DNA of 64,000 nucleotides from Cesiribacter sp. SM1 (GTDB taxonomy: Bacteria > Bacteroidota > Bacteroidia > Cytophagales > Cyclobacteriaceae): assembly GCF_020178975.1 (NCBI RefSeq), contig NZ_JAHXBU010000089.1, positions 248,001 to 312,000 of the forward strand. Reading direction: 5' to 3'. Below are positions 17,017 through 25,788 of the stretch, piece after piece. Below the pieces are notes generated by a model that saw only the letters and a list, made by a program, of their open reading frames with translations, was not told the DNA's origin and ran no database searches. How positions within the stretch are numbered: position 1 is the stretch's first letter; the number at the start of each line of letters is the position of its first letter. A program made the position numbers and the translations under genes.

Positions 17017-18552
17017 ATGAAGATTAATTACAAATCGAAGGCTGTTTACGGCCTGATGCTTGGACTGACAGTTTCATTCAGCTGCAGCGACAATCTAGAG
17101 ATTGATGCCGTTAACCCATCATCTCCTGAAAGCCAAAGCGCAGCCAACATGGCGGATCTTAACGCTAACTCCAATGTTAAGTTTAAGTCCAACAGCTACA
17201 TTGTAATGTCTAGCGGCGCTCTTTCAGACGATCTCAAACAACAGTTAAGAGCACTGAAAGGAGATATTACTGCTTCTATGGATGAAGTAGGTATTGTAAC
17301 CGTTACTTCAACAGATTCAAAATTTGCCGCCAAAGCAGCCAAGATCAAAGGCGTAAGCTCTGTGATCCGCGACCTGGAAGTTCAGTGGTACAATCCTTCT
17401 GAACAAAAAATTGTAGAATTTGACGAAGCCACTTACGGCAACCCTCCTTTCAGCGGCGACAATGATCGTTATTTTGACCTGCAGTGGGGGCATGATGCCA
17501 TTGACGCACCGGAAGCATGGAATGCCGGCGCCCGCGGCAAAGGTGTTCGTATAGCAGTTCTGGATAGCGGCTTTGACCTTGACCACGCTGACCTGGCTCC
17601 AAACATTGACCTGCAGGCTTCTGCAAACTTTGCAGTGGGTGAAACATTAGACTATCGCCTTACAGGTGTAGGCAGCCACGGCACACACACAGCCGGCACC
17701 ATTGCCGCAGCCGATAATGGCATAGGTATTATTGGTGTAGCACCAGAAGCTACCCTGATCCTGGTTAAAGTATTGCGCGATTCAGGCACAGGTTCTTTTA
17801 GCTGGATGATGCAGGGTATTCTGCACGCTACAGCACAGGGTGCTGATGTAATCAACATGAGCTTAGGCGCTGCCATTCCACGTAATGGCAAGTTTTTAGA
17901 TGATAATGGAACACCAGATGATCCTTCTGATGACTTTATTGTAAGCGACACAAAAGCTGTACAGGAACTGATCACAGCTATCAATAAGGTAACTTCTTAT
18001 GCAAAACAGCAGGGTGTTACCCTAATCGCTTCTGCCGGTAATGATGCAAACAATGGTCAGCAGGACAAATCCCTGGTACACATTCCTTCCAGCTCACCAA
18101 GCGTAATTTCTATTTCAGCTACAGCACCACAGGGCTGGGCACTGGCTCCAACAACTACTTTCCTGGATAACCTTGCTTCTTATTCAAACTACGGTATCCA
18201 TGATGTAGATTTTGCCGCTCCGGGTGGTGACTACTCTTACCCAGGCAACGAGATCGCAACCATCGGTGCTGTTACCCAATATGTGTATGTATTTGATTAC
18301 GTATTCAGCAGCGGCAGCAACCTAGATCCAACAAGATCATCATACTACTGGTCTGTAGGTACCAGCATGGCTGGTCCTCACGCTGCAGGTGTTGCTGCAC
18401 TGATCGTAGGCCAGAATGGTGGAGACATGGACCCTGCAAAAGTTGAAGCTGTTATGAGAGCTTCTGCCGACGATCTTGGCAAGCCCGGCAGAGATCCTTA
18501 CTATGGCCATGGACGCGTAAATGCAGCCAAAGCTGTAACAGCAGTACAATAA
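17017..18552 (+). CDS. Subtilisin-like (S8) serine protease lipoprotein
   Basis: A 511-residue lipoprotein protease. The signal peptide ends in VSFSC and the mature N-terminus is Ser/Asn rich. An I9-type inhibitory propeptide follows (about 50-118). The catalytic domain has the triad Asp at about 186 (VLDSGFDLDHADL), His at about 221 (GSHGTHTAGTIAA) and Ser at about 450 (VGTSMAGPHAAGVAAL), with the oxyanion Asn in ASAGNDANNG. A DDNGTPDDPSDDF loop looks like a calcium-binding insertion. It is likely an extracytoplasmic, self-processing protease. It has its own strong terminator. Confidence 0.92.
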   Translation: MKINYKSKAVYGLMLGLTVSFSCSDNLEIDAVNPSSPESQSAANMADLNANSNVKFKSNSYIVMSSGALSDDLKQQLRALKGDITASMDEVGIVTVTSTDSKFAAKAAKIKGVSSVIRDLEVQWYNPSEQKIVEFDEATYGNPPFSGDNDRYFDLQWGHDAIDAPEAWNAGARGKGVRIAVLDSGFDLDHADLAPNIDLQASANFAVGETLDYRLTGVGSHGTHTAGTIAAADNGIGIIGVAPEATLILVKVLRDSGTGSFSWMMQGILHATAQGADVINMSLGAAIPRNGKFLDDNGTPDDPSDDFIVSDTKAVQELITAINKVTSYAKQQGVTLIASAGNDANNGQQDKSLVHIPSSSPSVISISATAPQGWALAPTTTFLDNLASYSNYGIHDVDFAAPGGDYSYPGNEIATIGAVTQYVYVFDYVFSSGSNLDPTRSSYYWSVGTSMAGPHAAGVAALIVGQNGGDMDPAKVEAVMRASADDLGKPGRDPYYGHGRVNAAKAVTAVQ

Positions 18553-18610
18553 ACATACAACAGGAGATACTTTAAGTATCACTACTTCCTTAACAGGGAA
18601 GAATAATTAA

Positions 18611-18653
18611 AAAAACTGCCATTCATGGGTTCATGAATGGCAGTTTTTTTTTT
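18611..18653 (+). terminator. Strong bidirectional terminator of the protease gene
   Basis: Perfect 17-bp stem (18611-18627 / 18632-18648) with a GGTT loop and a T-run to 18653; the left arm starts with five A. It lies about 58 bp after the protease stop. Confidence 0.92.
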
Positions 18654-18961
18654 AGCCCCAGTTTATCTGTAATCAAACCTAACTGCAGGAGATGAAATCA
18701 TTGTGCTGCACCGTTAAGGAATCAGTAAAAATGCTCGCTCCGCCTCCAGCTGGGCAGCATTCTTTAAAAGGCTTCCTGCGCACAACAATCAAAAACATGA
18801 GCTCCGGCAAAGAGCTTACAGCACATGCAGCGCTGCCCAATAGAAAAAAAGAAAAATGGGTTAAGCAGAAGCAAGGAGGCTTCAGGAAAGCCGCCACCCG
18901 CCTGGAGGCGAGGCGGCATAGCATATACTCTTTTGCAGCGGCACCCCTAACACCCCTAAAT

Positions 18962-18996
18962 AAAAAAGCCTCAAATCAAGAAGACTTGAGGCTTTT
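18962..18996 (-). terminator. Terminator of the first (decayed) tRNA-Lys unit
   Basis: Stem AAAAGCCTCAA (18964-18974) / TTGAGGCTTTT (18986-18996). On the minus strand it ends in a T6 run just downstream of the degenerate tRNA. It shares the AAAAGCCTC stem with the terminator at 19087, which suggests tRNA and terminator were duplicated as one unit. Confidence 0.75.
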
Positions 18997-19000
18997 AGAG

Positions 19001-19075
19001 TAATCCCGTTGGGATTCGAACAGCGCGGCTGCCGCCCAGAACCCACACATTAAACGTGTATTGCTCTACCAGCAC
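19001..19075 (-). pseudogene. Degenerate tRNA-Lys copy
   Basis: The T arm and 3' acceptor half of the intact tRNA-Lys are recognisable (AATCCCG, GGGATTCGAAC on the plus strand). However, a GC-rich insert of roughly 18 bases follows the T arm, the anticodon loop reads CGTTTAA instead of CTTTTAA, and the D arm and 5' acceptor strand are lost after CTCTACCAGC. It cannot fold as a tRNA. Confidence 0.7.
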
Positions 19076-19086
19076 CATATTAATAG

Positions 19087-19118
19087 AAAAAGCCTCTAAA
19101 GAAAATTTAGAGGCTTTT
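19087..19118 (-). terminator. Terminator of the intact tRNA-Lys at 19123
   Basis: Perfect 13-bp stem AAAAGCCTCTAAA / TTTAGAGGCTTTT with a GAAAA loop, immediately downstream of the tRNA on the minus strand and ending in TTTTT. Confidence 0.85.
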
Positions 19119-19122
19119 AGAG

Positions 19123-19195
19123 TGATCCCGCTGGGATTCGAACCCAGGACCCATACATTAAAAGTGTATTGCTCTACCAGCTGAGCTACGGAATC
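19123..19195 (-). tRNA. tRNA-Lys (anticodon TTT)
   Basis: A 73-base cloverleaf on the minus strand. Acceptor stem GATTCCG / CGGGATC, D arm GCTCAGCTGGTAGAGC, anticodon arm ATACA-CTTTTAA-TGTAT giving anticodon TTT, T arm CTGGGTTCGAATCCCAG, discriminator A. No encoded CCA. It is identical over its length to the copy at 19366. Confidence 0.93.
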
Positions 19196-19240
19196 GGTGC
19201 TTTCTAAGGCATTTTAATGACAGGCCGACGCAAAATGGCA

Positions 19241-19302
19241 GACCCATACATTAAAAACCTGTTACTCTATCGTACGACGAACCGCAACAAAGTAACGGAA
19301 TC
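19241..19302 (-). pseudogene. Degenerate tRNA-Lys copy (second)
   Basis: Fragment between the two intact genes that keeps GACCCATACATTAAAA (variable region and half anticodon arm) and ACGGAATC (5' acceptor strand). The 3' half of the anticodon arm and the D arm are scrambled, and the T arm is missing. It is a decayed duplicate. Confidence 0.65.
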
Positions 19303-19365
19303 AGTACTTTAGAATTTTTTTTCAGTCAATATATTCTCCGCTTCCCGGAAAACGTTTTTACTTTG

Positions 19366-19438
19366 TGATCCCGCTGGGATTCGAACCCAGGACCCATACA
19401 TTAAAAGTGTATTGCTCTACCAGCTGAGCTACGGAATC
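19366..19438 (-). tRNA. tRNA-Lys (anticodon TTT), second copy
   Basis: Same 73-base sequence as the copy at 19123, with all cloverleaf stems paired and anticodon TTT. It lies about 70 bp before the start of the divergent TPR/SH3 gene. Unlike its twin it has no obvious AAAAGCCTC terminator directly downstream. Confidence 0.93.
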
Positions 19439-19511
19439 AAGAAAAAAACAGGGCCGCCTTTTTAGAGAGCCCTTGTTTTGCTTAATTGCGTTGCAAAGGT
19501 AGGAACTCAAC

Positions 19512-20234
19512 ATGAAATTGCAAAACATCATATTCAAAATCTTGACTTTTTCTCTACTTTCGCTGTCGGCACTGGCAGCAAAACCTGGAGAAACCCTGCA
19601 AAAAGCAGACTCGCTCTTCAATCAACAGGCTTATACCGAGGCACTTCCACTCTACGAGCAACTGTTAGAAAAAAACAGGGCTTCGCCGGCAATGTTATTA
19701 CGCATGGCCTACATTCAGGAGGCCCTGGGCCATATTCCGGAGTCCCTGTACCTGCTTAACCTGTATTATCGCGAAACTTCTGATGAGGATGCTGCCGCCC
19801 GTATTAGGGAGCTGGCGGGGCGCTACGAGCTAAGCGGCTATGATATTATCGAAGAAGAATACTTGCGCAGCATTATCAGACGCTACCAGCTTCCGATTGT
19901 AGGTACGCTGCTTTTTTTCAGCCTGCTCCTCACCGGCCTGATCCTGTACCGCAGAATTAAGCATCAACACAGATCGGTAATTACTACCTTGTTTTTAATG
20001 GTGCTCCTGGGCGGGCTCTTCTACTTTGTGAATGTAAGACCCTCCTACTCCAAAGGCATCCTGATGCAGGACAACACTTACCTGATGCGAGGTCCTTCTG
20101 CCGGGGCCGGGGTACTTACACAGCTAAAAGCCGGACACCGGCTGGAGGTTCTGGGCCGGGAAGATGTATGGATAAAAGTTATCTGGAACAACGAAGTCGC
20201 TTACGTGAAAGCAGATTTTATTGAGACGGTGTAG
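19512..20234 (+). CDS. TPR and SH3 domain membrane protein (BatE-like layout)
   Basis: A 240-residue protein: signal peptide (1-22), two TPR-like helical repeats (about 25-95, ADSLFNQQAYTEALPLYEQLL), a transmembrane helix at about 133-150, a second at about 160-176, then a bacterial SH3 domain (about 185-240, LMRGPSAGAGVLTQLKAGHRLEVLG...WIKV). This order matches BatE of the Bacteroides aerotolerance operon, but no batABCD genes are here. It probably acts as a periplasm-facing scaffold; the partner is unknown. Confidence 0.75.
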   Translation: MKLQNIIFKILTFSLLSLSALAAKPGETLQKADSLFNQQAYTEALPLYEQLLEKNRASPAMLLRMAYIQEALGHIPESLYLLNLYYRETSDEDAAARIRELAGRYELSGYDIIEEEYLRSIIRRYQLPIVGTLLFFSLLLTGLILYRRIKHQHRSVITTLFLMVLLGGLFYFVNVRPSYSKGILMQDNTYLMRGPSAGAGVLTQLKAGHRLEVLGREDVWIKVIWNNEVAYVKADFIETV

Positions 20235-20372
20235 AAAGTAACAAGTGAGTGGGTGACTTGATCGTCTGTCGTTGTGGTGAGTTAATGTACTGTTTGTTGA
20301 ATGATATCAACTTCAAAGAAAATTATCCGCAGCGCCTTTTAACTCAATATTCACCAGATCACTCACTCACAA

Positions 20373-21179
20373 TTATTTGAAAGGAGAATCAGGCTCTTTG
20401 GCCATCTTGTTGTACACAATTTTATCCATGATGCCTGGCACCCATTTATTTAGGAACACAGCCAGCTTTCCTTCTCCGGTGAGGATCAGGTCCCTTTTTC
20501 CCTTTTGAAGGGCTCTGAAGGTCTCTTCTGCTACTTCTTCGGCCGTCATCATCTTGCCTTCATCCCGCGGTGAGGCTCCCTGTGGCGTGCCATCGGCAGT
20601 GAGTGCAGCATTCCGTATGTTCGAAGCAGTAAAGCCAGGGCACACCATCAGCACCTGCACGCCCCGCTTCATTACCTCGGTACGCAGCGACTCAAAAAAG
20701 CCTTCCATGGCATATTTAGAAGCTGTATAGGCGGTACGGGCTGGCGTCCCCCTGTGCCCGTTGATAGACGATATACCAATGATTGCTCCCCTGCCGGCCA
20801 ATATATGGGGCAGGGCATATTTAACGGCGTAAACAGCACCATAGAAGTTAATATCCATCACCTGCCGGAACACCTCCAGCTTCAGGTCTTCGAACAAGGC
20901 TCGCATCGAAATACCTGCATTACATATAAGCACATCAAGCCGCCCGAACTGTGCCACCGTTTCCTTAACCATGCGCTCATTATCCTGCTCAAGAGCGGCA
21001 TCGGCCTGCACAGCCAGCACCTGAAAGCCCTGCCCCTCCAGCTGCAGCCGCGCCTGCTCCAGTTTGCCGGCATTACGACCCGTAATCACTACTTTAGCCC
21101 CATTGCGGCCGAACACCTGTGCCAGCGCCAGCCCAATACCCGAGGTGGCGCCAGTAATAAGTACTACTTTCCCTTGCAT
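20373..21179 (-). CDS. Short-chain dehydrogenase/reductase
   Basis: A 268-residue SDR from the ATG at 21179 (MQGKVVLITG). The longer frame from 21221 adds 14 residues outside the fold. Motifs are TGATSGIG, NAGISMR, Ser in GISSINGHRG and Tyr/Lys in YTASKYAMEGFFESLR. The C-terminal part (FLNKWVPGIMDKIVYNKMAK) matches the extended SDR group related to mammalian DHRS7-type dehydrogenases. Substrate unknown; the hydrophobic C-terminus suggests membrane association. Confidence 0.87.
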   Translation of the reverse strand: MQGKVVLITGATSGIGLALAQVFGRNGAKVVITGRNAGKLEQARLQLEGQGFQVLAVQADAALEQDNERMVKETVAQFGRLDVLICNAGISMRALFEDLKLEVFRQVMDINFYGAVYAVKYALPHILAGRGAIIGISSINGHRGTPARTAYTASKYAMEGFFESLRTEVMKRGVQVLMVCPGFTASNIRNAALTADGTPQGASPRDEGKMMTAEEVAEETFRALQKGKRDLILTGEGKLAVFLNKWVPGIMDKIVYNKMAKEPDSPFK

Positions 21180-21291
21180 AGCGGCAAAGCTAATAAAAAC
21201 TGCCAACCTTCGGGGAAGCAAGCCTGCAAACTATTGCCCGATGCTCCTGCAACACAGCCTTTAACAGCACTTAACATGATCATAAGAAGAT

Positions 21292-21321
21292 AAAAAAAGG
21301 GCCTGCGAGAAGAGCAGGCCC
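21292..21321 (-). terminator. Terminator of the large surface-protein gene
   Basis: Stem GGGCCTGC (21299-21306) / GCAGGCCC (21314-21321), followed on the minus strand by a T7 run. It lies about 70 bp after the stop of the gene ending at 21393. Confidence 0.85.
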
Positions 21322-21375
21322 GGGAACAGAACAATTTGCAACGTATGATTTCCAGAGATACTAGCTCGCACAAAC

Positions 21376-21407
21376 TTTAGTTTGCACAATCTTTAGTTTG
21401 CACAATC
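21376..21407. repeat. Perfect 16-bp tandem duplication over a stop codon
   Basis: Two identical copies of TTTAGTTTGCACAATC (21376-21391 and 21392-21407). A diverged third unit lies at about 21361-21375. The right copy contains the TAA stop of the minus-strand surface-protein gene, so its last codons and stop are duplicated just downstream. Confidence 0.85.
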
Positions 21408-24101
21408 CGCCCCAAAGGCAGGGTCGCCCAAGAGTAGCGAAAGCGGACTTCGGTAAGTCTGGTTGGTGTACTTCAGCAAGTAGTAGTAAGTACCCACAGC
21501 ATAGCCCTCGCCATCCCACCTGAAGTTCCTTTCATTGCTCTCGAATACCAGCTTACCCCAGCGGTTGTATACCCGCACATACTCAAAGCGGTTGTAGCAG
21601 TTATCTTCGGGCAGGTCTTTGATTTCGAAATACGGATTGCAGCGGTCGCCATTGGGCGTAAACACATTCACAAACCTAACAGGGTCAAAATCCTGCTGCC
21701 TGTCTTTCACTAAAATCTGCAGGGTTAGATTGTCAGACTTTTTGTCCAGACAGGGACTATCCTCCAAGTTGAAAGAGAAACTAACCATAGCCTCACTTTC
21801 TCCCTGCAAAAGATCGCAATCGGCTGTAAAGGAAAGCAAGGAACTTACTTCACCTGTTCCGCTTACATCCTGCCAGTTATAGTTAATGGCATTGTTAGGC
21901 GATTCAATATTCTGCAAACTCAAAAGTAGCCCGTCTACTTTATTAGCGTCAATACCACGCAACAATATACTTACCTCTTCTCCCACAAAAAGCTCTAAGC
22001 GTTCAATATTGTCTCCTTCAGCCACACGAGCTGATAGCTGAGGAGCAAAATTCGTTGGATAATTCACCCTAATATTTACTTCAATGGTATCAGCCATTGA
22101 TCTTTTGCATAAGGCAGCATCCTGACTAATAAAATAAACTTTAAATACATCCTTACTTGTATCTATGTTACCGCAGCCTGGTATCCAGCTAAAATCACCC
22201 TGAACCGTACCAACACCAGTGCCTCCAGTAAATGACATACCATAGTCTTCCAGATCAAAACCTGCTCCAACAGCTCTAAGGTTGAGTTGATCCACATCGG
22301 GATCCTCTGACTTCACCAAAAAAGTGAGTGGTTGTTCAAAAAGAACCTCCATGTCCAGCTCATCTGCCTGCTGAAAATTATTTATGGAGGTCGTTACATC
22401 AGGAGGCAGGCTCCCTGGTAATTCTACCCCAAAGCTCACATCATAAGTAGCCTGCCGGTGCTGGTCACAATCAGGCTTATCATCAAGCGCAAGCCTGAAT
22501 GTAAATTTATCCTTAACACCAAAATCGCGCTGGGCGCTGCAAACGGCTTCCCAGCGTACACCCCAGCGCACTTTTCGCTGTCCGTCCGGTGCTACTACCT
22601 CATCAATTTTATTAATGCTGAAACCCCATTGCTGTGCATCGAATCCCTGCGGCACCCAGTTGAATTCAAGGTCATCGCCATCGGCATCAAACCCTTCCAC
22701 AATAAAATCATATACATCACCCTCCTGCACCACCGGCATATTGTGGGTTCCCTGGCGCACAGAAAGCTGGCTATTTGCCAGGTTCACAAAATGTGCAGGT
22801 TCGTTTGCCGGAGGGGTAAGGGATACCTCCACGTGCAGGGTATCGGTCATAGGTACGGAACAAACATCATCATAAGCCACTACACTAAAACGGTAAGGCT
22901 GCGTGAATACGGGCGGACATTCCGGCAGGCACACGTTAAGGAAAAGCTCTGGTGCATTTGATGTTACAGTTCCCTGCTGCACAGAAAGGGTGACACCACC
23001 TGCGCCGGAAAAATTATCACCTACTACCCTAAAGCGCAGGTTCTCAGTAAAACCGTCTTCTGCCTGGATGTCTTCATCTGTAACCTTAAGGCTAAGGCAG
23101 CGATCCTGGCCTGCCACCGGAAAATCGGCATCCACCACCTTAATGTGATCCCTGAAAATCTGACCATCTGCCTTTTCGGCCACCAGTACAGGAGGAAAGT
23201 CTTCTCCTGCCACATTATAGACCAGCATCTGGAAGTCACGGCGCACTTCACCGATCTTTACACCTTCTCTAAACTCTTCTGCCAGTACGGAAAAAACAAA
23301 CAGGCCTTCTCTATCCGGTTTTACACGTAAATAGCCACCCTTGTCAATCTGCAAGGCAGGATTGCCAGGCACCATATTACTTACAGAATAGCCTGTGGCC
23401 CATGTTACACCCGGATAGGGAGCTGAATTTGGTGAAGAAGGAATCGGGAAATCCGGACTGCTGAAGCCTGCAATGGGCGTAGCCAGCTTGTAGACCAGCG
23501 AATCTCCGTCGGGATCGGTACCCCTGAAATCAAAGAAAAAAGGATAGCCCAGGCGCGCAAAATCGCTTAGGGGCGGAAAAAGAACCGGAGAAGAGTTCAC
23601 AAAGGACTCTCCATTGCTGTTCACAACTGGCGGAAACTCCAGGTAAAAAGTCTGGCCGGAAGCATCAGGCCTTACTATGTTATTGATGATGTTGTTACGG
23701 CAGCAACGTTCATAGGTCACGTAATATCCTTCTTCATCATTGTAAAAATCTTCGCGAAGTGTTATATCTGACGAATATACTACCTTACTGGTCTTAAGCC
23801 GCGCAATGGCACAGGCCGGGTTGGTATAGGGCACATCTTCCCTGCTCCGGTAAGGCAGGTTTACAATCTGCATCAGCTGGTTATTGCGCTTACTCCAGAT
23901 ATACACCTGCGCATTAGGATCTATAGCACCGGGATTACCGTTAATGTCGTCGTTATAGAGGATGAGTCGTAACCTGTAGCGTTCTCTCTGTAGGTACTGT
24001 AACTCAAATTCGCCGCCCACGATATGTGTAGCAAAGGCCGGACCTGCTGACACTAGTAAAAGTAGGGCGAGAATGTACCAAAAAATCCCTTTTTTTCCCA
24101 T
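21393..24101 (-). CDS. Large secreted surface protein with gliding-motility-associated (T9SS type B) C-terminal domain
   Basis: A 902-residue exported protein. The signal peptide ends at GPAFA, followed by THIVGGEFELQYLQ, a start shared by many Cytophagales gliding-associated proteins. The middle holds several Ig/cadherin-like repeats with Asp-rich turns (GTDPDGDSLVYK, GFDADGDDLEFNW, SEDPDVDQLNL). The last 95 residues form the CHU_C/TIGR04131-type domain (VNVFTPNGDRCNPYF, EYVRVYNRWGKLVFES, WDGEGYAVGTYYYLLKY), which directs type IX secretion and surface retention. The role is probably adhesion or gliding matrix. It is a single gene with its own terminator, divergent from rlmD. Confidence 0.88.
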   Translation of the reverse strand: MGKKGIFWYILALLLLVSAGPAFATHIVGGEFELQYLQRERYRLRLILYNDDINGNPGAIDPNAQVYIWSKRNNQLMQIVNLPYRSREDVPYTNPACAIARLKTSKVVYSSDITLREDFYNDEEGYYVTYERCCRNNIINNIVRPDASGQTFYLEFPPVVNSNGESFVNSSPVLFPPLSDFARLGYPFFFDFRGTDPDGDSLVYKLATPIAGFSSPDFPIPSSPNSAPYPGVTWATGYSVSNMVPGNPALQIDKGGYLRVKPDREGLFVFSVLAEEFREGVKIGEVRRDFQMLVYNVAGEDFPPVLVAEKADGQIFRDHIKVVDADFPVAGQDRCLSLKVTDEDIQAEDGFTENLRFRVVGDNFSGAGGVTLSVQQGTVTSNAPELFLNVCLPECPPVFTQPYRFSVVAYDDVCSVPMTDTLHVEVSLTPPANEPAHFVNLANSQLSVRQGTHNMPVVQEGDVYDFIVEGFDADGDDLEFNWVPQGFDAQQWGFSINKIDEVVAPDGQRKVRWGVRWEAVCSAQRDFGVKDKFTFRLALDDKPDCDQHRQATYDVSFGVELPGSLPPDVTTSINNFQQADELDMEVLFEQPLTFLVKSEDPDVDQLNLRAVGAGFDLEDYGMSFTGGTGVGTVQGDFSWIPGCGNIDTSKDVFKVYFISQDAALCKRSMADTIEVNIRVNYPTNFAPQLSARVAEGDNIERLELFVGEEVSILLRGIDANKVDGLLLSLQNIESPNNAINYNWQDVSGTGEVSSLLSFTADCDLLQGESEAMVSFSFNLEDSPCLDKKSDNLTLQILVKDRQQDFDPVRFVNVFTPNGDRCNPYFEIKDLPEDNCYNRFEYVRVYNRWGKLVFESNERNFRWDGEGYAVGTYYYLLKYTNQTYRSPLSLLLGDPAFGADCAN

Positions 24102-24157
24102 AAGTGTAATATATGCAGAATTTTAGTATTAGACCTGAGCCTAGCGTGAAAAAATTG

Positions 24158-24165
24158 TAAATTTG
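24158..24165 (+). promoter_or_regulatory. Possible -7 promoter element of rlmD
   Basis: TAAATTTG matches the Bacteroidota -7 consensus TAnnTTTG and ends 8 bp before the ATG at 24174, so the transcript would be nearly leaderless. No clear -33 element is seen. Confidence 0.35.
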
Positions 24166-24173
24166 CAGTGCTC

Positions 24174-25577
24174 ATGGCAAGACTAAAGAAAAATCAGGTA
24201 CTGGAGAAGCTGGAGATAGCTACTGTAGCCGCCGAAGGAAAATGTGTGGCCCGACATGAAGGGCAGGTAATATTTGTGCAGAACGTGGCTCCCGGCGATG
24301 TGGCAGACGTACGCATCATCCGTGATAAAAAAACCTATGCCGAAGGCATGCCGGTGCGCTTTCACTCCTATTCAAAGCTGAGGCAACAGCCTTTTTGCCA
24401 GCACTTCGACTACTGCGGGGGCTGTAAATGGCAGCACCTCACTTACGAAAGCCAGCTGGAATTTAAGCGTCAGCAGGTGGTGGATAACCTGCAGCGCATC
24501 GGGAAAATAAGCCTGCCGGAGGTAAAACCTACCATTGGCTCCGAAAAGATCAGCATGTACCGCAACAAGCTGGAGTACACCTTCAGCAACCGTAAATGGC
24601 TTACCCAGGAAGAGCTGCAGAGCGGACGCGAAATCCGGAAAGACGCCCTGGGCTTCCATATGTCGGGGCGCTTTGACCGGGTGCTGGATATTGAGTACTG
24701 CCACCTGCAGCCCGACCCCAGCAACGCCATCCGCAATGCGCTGCGCAAATTTGCCCACGACGAAAACCTGCCGTTCTACGACCTGGTGGTGAATGAAGGT
24801 TTTATCCGCAACCTCATCATCCGCACCAGCAGCACCGGCGAAACCATGGTGATTGTGCAGTTTGCACGCCCCTTTATGGAGGAGGTACAAAAGGTAATGG
24901 AGTTTCTGAACCGGGAGTTTCCGGAAATCACATCCCTGCAGTACATCATTAACCAGAAGTTTAACGAGACCTACTACGACCAGGAAGTGGTATTGTTCAA
25001 GGGCCGCCCCTGGATTGAGGAAGAAATGGAGGGGCTGCGCTTCAGGATAGGACCAAAATCGTTCTACCAGACCAATTCCGACCAGGCCTATACGCTTTAT
25101 AAGGTAACACGCGATTATGCCGCTCTTACCGGCTCCGAGGTGGTATATGATCTTTACACCGGCACCGGTACCATTGCCAACTTTGTTGCCCGGCAGGCAC
25201 AAAAAGTGGTAGGAGTTGAATCGGTACCCGAGGCCATAGAAGATGCCAGAATAAATTCAGAGATCAACGGCATTGGCAACACCAGCTTCTTTGCCGGCGA
25301 TATGCGCGATCTGCTCACGCAGGAATTTATACAGCAGCATGGCCAGCCCGATGTGGTGATTACCGACCCACCACGGGCCGGCATGCACGAAGATGTGGTT
25401 AAAACCCTTTTGGCCGTAGCTCCACAGCGCATTGTGTATGTAAGCTGTAACCCTGCCACCCAGGCCCGCGACCTGCAGTGGCTATCAGAAAAATATGATG
25501 TGAAAGCCATACAGCCTGTAGATATGTTCCCGCACACCCACCACATCGAAAATGTGGTGCTGCTGGAATTGAGGTAA
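24174..25577 (+). CDS. rlmD: 23S rRNA (uracil-C5)-methyltransferase, RlmD/RumA family
   Basis: A 467-residue SAM-dependent enzyme that methylates a uracil of 23S rRNA. Order: TRAM domain (about 10-70), 4Fe-4S cysteines in CQHFDYCGGCKW near residue 80, a central RNA-binding part, then the methyltransferase with VYDLYTGTGTIANF for SAM, VITDPPRAG and the catalytic Cys in VYVSCNPATQARDL. The ATG at 24174 (MARLKKNQ) is preferred over a GTG two codons upstream. TrmA/RlmC-type specificity cannot be excluded from sequence alone. A clear terminator follows. Confidence 0.9.
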   Translation: MARLKKNQVLEKLEIATVAAEGKCVARHEGQVIFVQNVAPGDVADVRIIRDKKTYAEGMPVRFHSYSKLRQQPFCQHFDYCGGCKWQHLTYESQLEFKRQQVVDNLQRIGKISLPEVKPTIGSEKISMYRNKLEYTFSNRKWLTQEELQSGREIRKDALGFHMSGRFDRVLDIEYCHLQPDPSNAIRNALRKFAHDENLPFYDLVVNEGFIRNLIIRTSSTGETMVIVQFARPFMEEVQKVMEFLNREFPEITSLQYIINQKFNETYYDQEVVLFKGRPWIEEEMEGLRFRIGPKSFYQTNSDQAYTLYKVTRDYAALTGSEVVYDLYTGTGTIANFVARQAQKVVGVESVPEAIEDARINSEINGIGNTSFFAGDMRDLLTQEFIQQHGQPDVVITDPPRAGMHEDVVKTLLAVAPQRIVYVSCNPATQARDLQWLSEKYDVKAIQPVDMFPHTHHIENVVLLELR

Positions 25578-25603
25578 AAATATTTACACTTCTTCTAACC
25601 TCC

Positions 25604-25654
25604 AAGCCTCACTCCTGTAAATCAAGCATTTACAGGGGTGAGGCTTTCTTTTTT
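25604..25654 (+). terminator. Terminator of rlmD
   Basis: A 19-bp stem (25604-25622 / 25628-25646, one G-T pair), 5-base loop, then TCTTTTTT. It lies 27 bp after the rlmD stop. Confidence 0.9.
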
Positions 25655-25687
25655 ACTTTACCATCAATAGCCAAGCATCAATACTTT

Positions 25688-25722
25688 AAAAAAGCTGATC
25701 GAACAGGATCAATCAGCTTTTT
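25688..25722 (-). terminator. Terminator of the cheW-chemoreceptor unit
   Basis: Stem AAAAAGCTGAT (25689-25699) / ATCAGCTTTTT (25712-25722). On the minus strand it ends in a run of T. It lies about 67 bp after the stop of the chemoreceptor gene. Confidence 0.85.
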
Positions 25723-25788
25723 GGATGTTAGCAATATCTAGGAGTAGTATCTGGGAGACTGTTTTTCTGACTAACCCAGATTTGTCTG

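Noticed and set aside
18692-19003. Plus-strand frame of 103 residues
   Set aside because: It runs through the tRNA-unit terminator and has no protein-like composition or ribosome site.
19358-19621. Minus-strand frame of 87 residues
   Set aside because: It is a read-through of the tRNA-Lys gene; SVAQLVEQ...GSNPSG is the classic tRNA translation artefact.
20245-20370. GTGAGTG / CACTCAC inverted similarity around the TPR/SH3 gene end
   Set aside because: Arms are imperfect and about 80 bp apart; not a convincing terminator or mobile-element end.
24372-25202. Minus-strand frame of 276 residues
   Set aside because: Antisense shadow of rlmD.
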